From Lutjanus erythropterus (Eukaryota; Chordata; Actinopteri; Lutjaniformes; Lutjanidae): 64,000 bases of DNA. The notes beneath the pieces were generated by a model. It was given only the letters and a program-made list of their open reading frames with translations. It made no database searches and was not told the origin of the DNA. Made by a program: the position numbers and the translations under genes. Shown in pieces: positions 48,901 to 60,900 of this stretch. The first letter of the stretch is position 1; every line of letters begins with the position of its first letter. The stretch spans positions 36,218,374 to 36,282,373 of the forward strand of contig CM034606.1 of assembly GCA_020091685.1 (NCBI GenBank). The letters run 5' to 3'.

Positions 48901-51900
48901 TTTAACTGTAACTGATCATTTTATGACTTTCTTAAGAAGTATTACCATCAAACAAATGCAAACTGTGTGATTTTCACCAGTTAATTACACTAATAACTGC
49001 ACACTACTGTACTGTCAATGTTCTTTAGGTTAGTAGTTGTTGGTTATTAGAGTGACGGTCCAATAAAGGCAAAAGCATTCAAATCATAATAGTAATAATA
49101 AAACCATGGTTAACTGATAATACGTGCATAATAAAGGATTACTTAATCATTATAAACTTTGGTCATACTTTAGATCCAGTACCCCAAAATGCCTAATTAA
49201 CTGTTGATAAGTGCACAATAAAGTATTACTAAGCCTTAACAAGCATTTCTTATAAGTGCTAATAAATGTCTTATAATCTAACAATAAACATGTTTATTAT
49301 GCTATTATTAACACTTATATGGTCTTATCAACACATATTAATGTTAATAAGCATCTTATAAGGCCATATTACCTATTAACTAACACTTAATAGTCAACAC
49401 TTGTTACCTTTTTATTATTGAACTTGTCCTTATAAATGGGGACATGATTTTTGAAAAGGAGAATCTTGGCAAAGACGCAAAAGCAAGTTGAGGTGAATTT
49501 GTGATGAAACAAATCAAAGTAATGTGTGTTTGGAGCCTCATGCATTTCCTGCGTGAAGTGAAGAAGAAAGCTTGTTTACCATGACCAGGAGAAACTATGG
49601 AAGAGAACATTCAACAGGAGGATGAACAGCATGTTACAATGTCAACACTACTGCTGCTCTTTAAAGAGAAACTAAATGCACACACATTCATAAAGCTCTT
49701 GTCAACAGCACAGGGCTGGACATGATTAATGATCACTGCAGCGTGGAGGCATGAAGGCATCATGATGGAACCAGATCCATCTGATGTCAGCGTTGATGGG
49801 ACGTACCTTGGGTCATTCCGCTGCCCACGTTGTCGTTGGGGCTGAAGCCGTTCTGGGTGGTCTGGGTGCCCAGGTCCACCATCTGGTGGAGGCGGAGCTT
49901 GCGGCAGTAGATTGACGCCGCCTCGGGTTCTAAGGCGATGATCAGCTGCTCTGGATTTTCACGGGACACCAGGGCAGACTACACAGAGACACAACGCAGA
50001 CAGAGAAAAGACTTTTAACTTCAAACATCAACTTTTGCACAATGGTGATGTGCTTAAAATATCCACAATACTGCAGTCTGTGTCTGATGTTCTATAGGCT
50101 TTGTTTTGCACTTCTGCACGCAGGCTGTGTGAAGAAAGTTGCTTTTGTTCTTCTTTCCCTGTCTTTACTCAAAGCAGCTGATCACAGGTCACCAGTGTAA
50201 TTCCAAAATGTTGTTGCATATGAAAAGTGATCCAGTGTGACAATACTGGTATCATATTGAAGTAGATGACCTGAGACATCCATTGTTACCAACAGTGTTC
50301 ACTTGTCAGGAAGAAGGGGGCTAAATAACCCTGCAAAGTCTGGCTAAATTTTGGTGAGGGACAAACTAGCACCATCATTTTCAAAGAGGTCCACTGATGT
50401 CTCACTTCAGTATATCTGCCTGAAAAAGTGTTTGATGGGTACCCAAGAATCTCAGCTTCACACACATGGCCATTTTTTGAGAAAAAACCATGCAGCTCTT
50501 TGCACACAGAACAAATGTGTTATATTTGCATGTTCAAAAATGGTGTATTTCAATATTCCTGCATAGTGTGGGATGTGTTCAGGCACAGTACTGAGCGTAG
50601 GTCACCCATGTTTTGGCAGTGCTCAGAGCCCAACACAAAACAACTGTAGTTAAATGTGTAAAAGCCTGTGTTAGAGCTGGGTATGATACCAGCACCACTA
50701 TAAGTCCCCTTGTTGAAGAATTTCAGTGTCCTTCACTTATGGCACACTAACTATGCAGATTCTGGGAGTCTGAGGCTACAGATATCTTAGGCCTCAGATA
50801 AAGTCTTAACAATTTTTGTGACACTGACATTGTTGCTTATGTAATGTAGCACCGTCCTGTCTGGTTTCCTGGGGCCAGTATTTCAAAACTTTTTATCCAG
50901 ATTTTGTAATCCCTTTTTTGCTATCTGAGATCAAACTAATCATGTAGGTTTTGTCCTGGTTTTTCAAAGAATTGTCAAATAGGATCATTGTGATCCAGAT
51001 ACCACGAAATTAGAATCGCAGAATCTAGATTTGCAGTCTTTGGATCGGCCTCCATCTGTTGTTTGAAGCAACATTTCATTAATGCAGACATGAAAATGTG
51101 CACTATTATCATGAAGTAAATGTCTTGCTGAATAAAAAAGACACATAAAACACAGGCCTAACTGGTTTGACAGCTATTGTTTTTATTGATCAAGAGACCC
51201 TCAGAAAATAATGTTTCGCTGGAGAGTCTCATTGGCCGTCCAGCTGGTCCAACTGGTTCCAGTTCTGCCAGTGGTTGGTCAGAGTCTCTACTTGAGGCTT
51301 CCACCACAGTGAGGAACCTTGCATCCTTTAGCGATGTTATGAAGCATGAAGCAGGTGAGAATTGTTTTTCACATTTGGAGGAAGAAATGTGAAACAACAA
51401 CAGCAGCTTGGAGTTTTTTGGCACTGTAATTGAAAATATTGGTTTATTGGTTAATTGTTTAATTTAGAATGGATGTTGTTTTGGCAGGATCTGTGTTACT
51501 TTAATATGCAAGAAATTAATAAAATAATAATTAAATACATCCAACGAGCCCTACATGTCTCTACATCCACCTTGAATCCATGCTGAATCCGACGGGATCA
51601 GGACCATCTTGACCTTGGAGTTTTGAAATATTTGATCTGGTTTCTGAGTAAGACTGGATTTCCAAATCTGTATCCCAATTTTCTAGGATCAGGATCACAT
51701 CTCTTGGTTTTGAAATACCCAAATTTGAGATTTAATCGTATCTGGATGGTTCTCTAGAATAAAAGTTTTTAAATACTGTGATTGTGTATAATGTGAGAAG
51801 TACTGTGTAAATTTGAGTGTTTCTATTGTATGTTAAAGTGTTTGTTATAATCTGTACCTATGTGTACTTGAGTACCAAGATCTTCTCTAAGCACAGATAT

Positions 51901-54900
51901 TAAACTCATATATTCAGCTAAGAACAACTGAGGATCCTCAAGATTATTCTTTTTGTTCATCAAAGTGAAAAGACCAACCAGAAGTACAGGTTTGTTTGTT
52001 TTTTTTTAAAGATTATTTTTTGGGCTTTTTCACCTTTATTGAGATAGGACAGTTGAAGATATGACAGGAAAGGGGGTAGAGAGAGAGAAGACGACACGCA
52101 GCAAATGTGCTACAGGTGAGAATCAAACCAGCAGCCGCTGCAGAGGACTGACAGCCTCAATACATGGTACGCATGCCCTACTAACTGAGCTATAGGGACG
52201 CCCCGTACAAGTTTATTTTTATGGAGTACTGCATTCCATACCCTTTTGTGAAGGTTCTTCTTCATGAAGTACACATGCGCAAATTGACTGCAAGAAAAAA
52301 CATATAAATAGTCCTTTTTTTCTAGATCTACTTAGCAAAGGGATTGAATGCAGGAATCATTATACTTGACAAGTTTCAATACTACTTTTTAATTGGGTTA
52401 TTTCAACCAATACCATAAAGGTAGTGAGTACTGATACCCAGTTTGTGCCTGTGTAGACAGTTGTATTGATTCAAATAGGAATGTATCTGTTCCTTCACAT
52501 GCACAGACTGAAAAACAAGGTGCAAACAAGCTGTGCAACATGTTAGTAATAATTCAGGTCTGATAGAGGAGACAGACTGATGGCTTTGACTGGAAACGCA
52601 TTTAATATTAACAAGAATATGTCTAATATGTTTGCATATGTTTTGTTAATTTTACACAGTTCAATTTGAGAACTGATATACAGCATTAAAGAATCAATAT
52701 GCAGCCATTACATGTGCAAAAATGAGTACAGCAGTCCAAATAGTGAGTTGGTGCCACAAACTGTCTATTAAATAAGCTGTAATCTTGTGTAATATATGAT
52801 CTATGGTTGAAGCAAGTTGTTTCCCCCCACCCCCTCCTCCCCAGACACGGCAGAGACAGGCAGGCTGCAGGAGCTCAGCAGGAGCTCTGCAGGAGCACAG
52901 GAGCGCAGGATGTACGCAACTTTGTATATTGACGAGTCCTCCTGTGTAAGTTTATCAGCTCTTTATAACTGTCAGTTGTCTCTCAATGTAAAGTTCGGTC
53001 TGTTATCTTGAAAACAAAAACCCACTGCTCTGAAATAACACTGCTGGCTGCCTGTCTCACTGCCTGCCAAACTCCAATAACACTTTGCTCAAATATAAAC
53101 AGTTCTAAACATCTATGCCTTCGAAAAGATTATTTATGATTTCATGTGACTCATAAAAAGACAATGACTCATTTGGCAAAAATTCAGCATATATACATAT
53201 ACATGCAAATCAATTATTGCAGTATGGAATGGAAATCTCAAAGGGGGACACTGTGGCTGCAGCATTCATGTCAAATGAAGTGAGTATTTCAACATAACAT
53301 GTATCCTTGATCTCTGACACACCTTGGTCATTTTATGATTTATTGCAATAAATATATTACAGATTTCTTCTTTAATATTATCTCACTAACATGTTAATTT
53401 ATTCAAGTACCCAGAAAGATTCTCTAATGGTTGCCTAGTAGTACAATCAATAGCCAGGAATGGATCAAAGGGGTCACAGATGAATGCAAAACATTAGTTA
53501 TGATATACTTGTAAAGCTCCTGAAATTCATCACTCTGATTAATAACTGCTGCTGAAGAATGAGCTATGTGTCAGATCTGCTCCAACCGGAAATTAAACCC
53601 AGTATTAATCACACTCCACTAATATTAATATCAAAGGGTTATACACTTTCTTTCTGAGTTTACTGGTCATCTCCTTTTAAAGTCTAATGAAGTTGTTTCT
53701 GTTTAAGACAAGGAGACGAGCCAGAGAGGACATGGTGCTCTGTGTCAGGACAGATCAGAAGAAAAGAGGAGTGAGTAAAGTGTATGATGGGTTATGTCAT
53801 GGCCCCAGGAGAGCTAATGGATGATGTCATCAGAGGACAAGGAGGAGCAGTGGTTACATCTCCCTCCCTCTGTCCTCCATGAACAGCCAATCAGATCACA
53901 TCCACACTGGCTGATGCTGAGTCACTGCCAACGCCCTCTCTACCTCTGTGTTACACTCTCTCCGTCAGCTCATCCCTCCATCCCTGCCTCCAGCGCCGCT
54001 GCAGATAACAGCTACAAGCTCTCCCCCTTCTCTCTGTTTCTGCCCTCCTCTGCACTCCTCCTCCTCCTCTTCCTTCTCTTTTAGCATGCACACCAGGGAT
54101 GTGATCCAGACACAAGGATGATATCACTGGGGAAGACATGGAAGCTGGAGTCTGAACCAGTGTTCACAAATCTGACTGTGTTCACTTGATTTCAGATTTT
54201 AAGACTTATTACAGTGAGAATTTGAAGGTAGTGTTTGGAAGATTAGTGTCTTTGCTTGATCAATCTCATGTCTATAATCAATATTTTTACATAACACTAA
54301 CTTTCCATCTTCACTCTCTCTGATGTAGTTTTTTTTTCACATACAGAAGGAGTTAGGCGTTGAACATAACAAGGTAAAGACAACATTTCTCAAGAACTGT
54401 CCCTGAACACACTGCTCATCATCTGTCTGATCTGTTGAATCAAAAAGTGCAAAACAACTAAATCACTATTTTCCTTTTCAATGGTCATTTGTCTAATTTC
54501 AGGGTTAGGCTCCAATTTTGCCCCAAAGTGACCCTAAAAAATATTAGAGCAGCTGTAAAGTAGCTATATATAGCCATAGCATGCGCAAAAATGAGTACAG
54601 CAGTCCAAATAGTGAGTTGGAGACAGACTGTTATTAAAGAGGTTGTAATCCTGTTTGATATATGTCTGTGGTTGAAGCGAGTTGTTTCCCCCTGCCCCCT
54701 TCTCCCCACAAACAGCAGAGACAGGCAGGCTGCAGGAGCACTGCTGGAGCTCCGCAGGAGCTCTGCAGGAGCTCTGCAGGAGTGCAGGATGCACAAAACT
54801 TTGCAAATTGAAAATAACAAGTGATGATGAGTCCTCTACTGTAAGCTGATCAAAGGACTGTACCGTTGTGCCTGTATCCAAACAAAAACCAAAACCTGCA

Positions 54901-57900
54901 CTAACTGACCATATCTGACAACATGAGCTGTAGCACTGCACAGAAGTGCTGGATGGGTAAACTGCTGTTTGTCAAATAATAGCTCATGCACTAATTAAAC
55001 ACACAAGATCCTCTGTATGAACAGAGACAGATTTTGTCTTCGGCCTCCACTCTTTATGCTAGGATAGGCTAACCTGACTCCAGCTCTGTACTTTATACAA
55101 CTACATGAAAGATCAGGAAGAAGTTCAATAATCACGTTTTTGTATCAAAGAAAAGAGAAGGAAAGACATGGCCTAAGTTCACCTCAATTTATTTATTATT
55201 GTCCTTTTTAAATTTGCCCATTTCAGAATTTTTGAACTGTCTGGTGGTTGTTTGCATTACTGTCTGTAGTCTCTTACCCAAATATGAATGAGGTCTGGCA
55301 ACAACTTCAGTTCTGTGGGGTCACTTAAGTACATTTTAGATTCTCTGCCAGGCTTTTCTTCAAGCCATTTGTGGCTGAGTTAATAAATAATGCATCACAT
55401 CAGTGAACCTAACAGTACAGTGGGTAAATGAGAGAGACACCCAAATCCAAAGTGCACAAATGCAAAGGTAGAACTGCATGTTGGTCACTCTAACTGGCAA
55501 AAACCTTTGCTTAAGCACCAATAGGAAACAGAATTTGTACTATTGCACATACAGCATGTGTTTCCACATGCTGGAAATAATCTGAATGTTTCAGGTGAGG
55601 GAGGGGCTGCAGAGCGTGCAGCAGGATGATGGGGACTCATCTGTAATGATGACTGTTTTTGTCTTTATATCAATACAAACCGAGTCTCAAATTTAATAAA
55701 CTGTGATGGAAGAGGAGAAGAGTGGTAGATGCAGAGATCAGCTGACTCCAGTCTGCCTGCCTGCAAGAGACACTTTGTGGTGCGCTGTGATTTGCAGGAT
55801 GCCCCTAAAGCTCAGTTGGTAGAGTGTGCGCCCCATCCACTGAGACTGTCAGTCCTCTGCAGCAGCCACCAGTTCGACTTCCGCTTGCAGCCCATTGGCT
55901 GCATGTCATACCTTCTCTCTCTGCCCCCTTTCCTGTTATATCTTCAGCTGTCCCTATCAAAATTAAGGCAAAAGCCCAAAAATAATCTTAAAAAAAAAAG
56001 TGAGATTCAAAGAATATTAGACTCGTGTAGGTTGATACTATCAGCAGATGAAAACGAAACAATGCATGCGCCGTCATCAACACACCTCTTCACTTGCTCT
56101 GGACACCGAACTGCTCTGTTCACACATGCACTTGGCAGGATTCAGCAATTGTGTAGACAGTTACCTGAATGTAAATCAGGTAACTGATTTACATTCATTT
56201 CCTAGAGACTTACCCTAATCCTATCCAGACCCACTAATTGACTAAACCTACCAAACCTTATGCTAACACTGCCCCCACTTGGACAAGCTGTCCCACATGA
56301 ACTGGTGCTGAGTATGAAATGTCTCCCTGAAAGAAGGCTAATTCAGAAAGACAAACACTCACACACACTAGGGGTGGGCAGTATATCAGCTTCATCACTG
56401 TCGATGGTGTCACATCCCGCTGCGACATGTTTTAGCATATTACACTAATGTTATATGTTATATCCAGTAAACTTATATCCAGTAACTGCTTTCCTTGCTG
56501 ACACTGACTCTGGTACAACCTGAAGGCTGTGCAACAGGAAGACGTGGAAGGTAACGTTTTGAGCAAAGCATCCCATCTTCTCTGTTGTTAGCTACGAGAA
56601 CTGACACAAGATTTCATCTGCTCCCTCCATCTGAGGACGTGAAGACCCAGTGGATTAACTATCTCTTTGATGGACAACAACTGGCAAACTCTAATGGCTG
56701 CGCCAAATTAACCATCTTACTTCATACTGACTTCAAACTTCAAAGCTGTAAGTTTCACTATATTTATTTACTGCTTTACTCTTTATTTTGCAGACCAGCC
56801 TGTTGTGGCTAGTATCTGTTGTACTCCCACAGGCTGGGAGGATGCTGGACTAATGTTGTAATGTTGAGGGACAAGCGAGAAATTATGTGAATGTTAAGCC
56901 AGTTAAATAACCAGAGTAGAAGGCTGATGTGTGACATCATGCTGCTTTTTACTGTAACTCAAGCTCTGCTGACTTTGTTGTTACAAAAGGCCTCCCCCTC
57001 CTGTGTATTTGCAGCTGCTGTAAGTAAACGTACAGACACACATGTCGTGTGGTATACTGAAAATTGTACTTATATTTATATACTTTGTGTGTCCCGCCAA
57101 ATAAATGCAGTTGAGATGCCTAATCCAGTCTTGGCTCAGAGAGAAAATCACATTATGTTTAGCCTATAATTAGCCTACGTTATGGAGCAACTACATCCTA
57201 TACCTTTTTAAAGGCCTATACTCCTATTTGGAGCCAATCTATTTTTATTGATATGTTCCCTTTTGTTAATAACAGAGGGAAAAGAGGTAGAATCATGTTC
57301 TGAGTGGAGTATCCCTTATTATTTATTATATTTGTAACACTATAACATAATGCTGTCACCACAAAAAAACAAAAGAAATGCTGTAATATAAATTTGAGGT
57401 AATATCCCCCACCCCTAACACACACACATACACATACACATACACACACACAGGCTCTGGTCCCCCACCCATCACAGCTGTCCTCTGTCTCTCCTCCTCT
57501 TGTCTCTTTCTTTACTGCAGATGGCCACACCCAGGTTACCACACACACTGATGGTCTGAAGACACACACACACACACACACACACATGTTTAAAATCCTC
57601 ATCGTGTGAGGACCCTGCATTCACAGGAGTGTAAACGTAACTGTAAACAATTTATTACACAATCTGAGCACATTACAGCGCAGACACCAACCTAACTTTC
57701 CTGCATGTTAGGAACATAAGTAGATAAGAAGAGAACATTTGATCATTAGAATCAAGTGAGCGCTCACATCAGTCCTAATCCCTCTGAACTGAACGCCTTG
57801 TGAAACAACAATTTATCACTTTTTCTTCCCATCTCTGTAGTCCTCCGTCCTCCTGTTCCCTGTGTCTCCTGGTGTCTCTATCGATGAGTCTCTGACTCCT

Positions 57901-60900
57901 GCCTGTCCTCTACCACAGTCTGTAGGTCACTGTATGTGTGTGTATGGCAGTCACGTTTGACTGCAGGTCCTGATTACTGTGTGGCACTGCAGCAGCCCCG
58001 AGAATCATTTCACCTCATTTACCATCATTATTAGATCCCGTCTCTGCTATTCTCATTTTATTGTTACAATGTTACTCAGACATTTGGAATCAGTCATTTG
58101 CAAACCATTTGGAGCCTGGAGACAAACTTCAGTGTATCCTCAGCCTACCTTATAGGCAGCTTCCCTCATGAACTGCTTTGCAGGCATTTTCCAGATGGCG
58201 GGGACGGTGATCACCCATCTCACATCATTGTTGTCAAACTCGCCGCCTGTTTGATCGCTGAGCTCCTGCAGGAGGAAGTGAAACACAGGCAACAGGTCAG
58301 AGAGCTGCTTGGCAGGGTCAGTGGGTCTGCTTTATTGCTGATACCTGTCATTTACTACTCCTCTCCTGATGAATTACATATTCCCTTCATCACATCACAG
58401 AGTGTCACCTGCACTGCTCAGATCAGATGTATAAATAAATCATTAGAATAAATGCAATGTGTATGTAGAACAGCAGAAGATACACCAGTGCTGATGGAGG
58501 TGTGTTACCTTTAGTGCCTGCTCCTTGAAGAAGGCCAATGCATATGCAAAGATATCCAGAGCTTTCACTCGCTTCCCATTGGCTGCGTGGAGGTCTGTGT
58601 CGATGGACAGATTCTGAGTACAGACAGAAGATGTTTCAGTTAGGGTTGAATGAATGACATCAAATCAACACACTGCAGAAGAAGAGTAGAGTCCACTTCA
58701 ATACTCAGGGATTTTACATTCAGCTTATTTTTGCCTGGGTGGAGCATCAACATTAGTCTCACACAGCAGTCACAGCAGTGGAAAAAGTTCTTGCTCCAAC
58801 CATACACATTCTGGTATAAAGGAAACAAAACCTTGTTTGCATTTCTTTAAACTAATCACAAACGTCTTGAGCTGTGCTAAGCCCAGGATGCTGCTGCAAA
58901 ATACTGCTGAGGGGGAACTTGTTTTGATGGAACATTTCCACATCAGGAGGTGAGCTCTGGTATTAAAATGACTACATCACTGGAAAAGAAAAGGTAACAG
59001 CTATTAGCGTGTTTACACTTGTACCATTAGCATCCCAGGCACTAATTTTCAGCATGTAAGTTGCAGCTTGGAGGCTGTTCTGTTTAGACAGCAGATGCTG
59101 CGCTGCCACTTGAAGCGAGCAACCAATGGCAGGATTTATGCCCACAGTGTGCATCCGGTGAGGCAGACTAGTGCAACATTAACTCAGCCAAGGAGGCTGT
59201 TTGTCAGCAGCATTACGGAAAAACTACTATTTGGTGAAACTTGATGGAGGGGTGTAGCACGAGCAAAGGAAGAGCCCATTAAATTTTTGAGTGGATCTGA
59301 ATCACAGGGCGGATGCATGAATTATTTATCACTTTTGTTCAAATTTCGAGATAGGTACAACAGAATATAACAACCACCTCAAACATCACTAAGTAGCACA
59401 AATTCAGCATGTATGTAAGAAGTAAGCAATGATGATGAAAATAATCCTTACTGTATTTTTCCAAGTGGATGTGTTTGCAGATTTGCATATCATAGAAAAT
59501 TTGACTAATGGCCTTGGAAGACATCTGCACTTTCTAGGTGCTCTTCTAGTTAGTGCACGGGAGAACAGGACTCACAAACTCTATCACCTGCACCTCTCTA
59601 CTCAAATCACCTGTGCATACATAACCCTCTGCCATTCTTTTCAGTTCTCATGACCACTTCCCACCCAAGACCTCATTCTCCTTTTTATCTGCAGGCAGCA
59701 TGCAGCTCAGTGATCGCCACAGTGGTCCCTCAACAACAAGGTCAACCTCATCTGTTCCAGGTTCCCTCCACGGGGAGTTCACTCGTCTTCCGTGTGTCCA
59801 CTCAGGTATCCACCAAGAACCCCAGGGGACAAAGCACCAATACTCATCAAGACGTGTCCCCACCCTGAGTCTGACCCTTCAGGTTCCTAGCCCTGCAGTC
59901 TGACAACAAACCGACCCCCTTCATCCCTCAAACCCCTCATCCTTCACCTCAACCCCTTCATCCCTCACCTCGACCCATCAACCCCTTCATCCCTCACCTC
60001 AACCCCTACATCCCTCAAAACCCTTCATCCCTCTCCTCGATCCCTTCATCCCTCCCTTCGCCCCTACATCCCTCTGCACATGACCCTCTTCCCACCTCTT
60101 TATACTGAGCATATGCTGTGGTCTTTGTTAGTTAACTACTACTATACAACGTTGATTGTGATCACACGGAAAATGATGATTGGGCCTGCTGGTCAATACT
60201 GAAGCTGCTCTTTCAACTCTGGCCATACAGTTAGTCACACCTCCAAAACTCACTCAGAGTACCACTTCATGTATGTCTCAAAATGAGGTCCTTGAGGCAC
60301 TTGAAAAGCAAACATTGTCACTCATAACACACTGAGCTGAAAAAAACACTAACAACAGGGAGCATTACAAAAATGAGGACTGTTTATCGTTTAAGTTTAA
60401 CTAAGAGTAAAACTAAGAAGCATGAATTAGAAACAGCAATTTGCTTCAATATCTTTTACTGTATTTTTTTTTAATATATTTAAATATAGTAATTTAGTCA
60501 TTATAATAGTCGATTGAAATAAAAACTTCCAAGGCTGCAATAATAATGTAATAAAAAAGAAAGAAATCACTGATACTGTATAGTACTGTGAGGCTTCCAG
60601 TCATCCATCTCTCCTGCTTACGGCCAAAAATAGGCTTTTGGTTGAAATCAGTTTCAGTTGTGGTTGGAATCATTCTTATTTCATTTTATTGTAAATATTC
60701 CATGATTTTCTATATATTTCAATATAAATGTGCTACAATGTCTTTCAAGTGGTAGAGTTTCAATGAGAAAAGAGTTCATGGATTCTGTAAAATATGGTCA
60801 TGAATGCATCTTGTGAGACCGATGCATGTTGCAATTGAAAAAAAACTATAATAAAAGCCCAGCAGAAGCAGATTAAGATCACGCTTTAAGACGTGCCTGA

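Noticed and set aside
51158..51424. 88-codon open frame at 51.2-51.4 kb as a Harbinger gene
   Set aside because: The surrounding ends suggest a DNA element, but no catalytic or Myb-like motif is visible, so only a low-confidence element is reported.
53821..54139. Open frames near 53.8-54.1 kb as an hspa12a alternative exon
   Set aside because: Neither strand continues the HSPA12 frame or matches the family. The sequence is C/T-rich low complexity.
52690..54852. Direct repeats as LTRs of a small retrotransposon
   Set aside because: No TG...CA ends, primer-binding site, polypurine tract or gag/pol sequence lies between them, and the repeats contain a minisatellite core.
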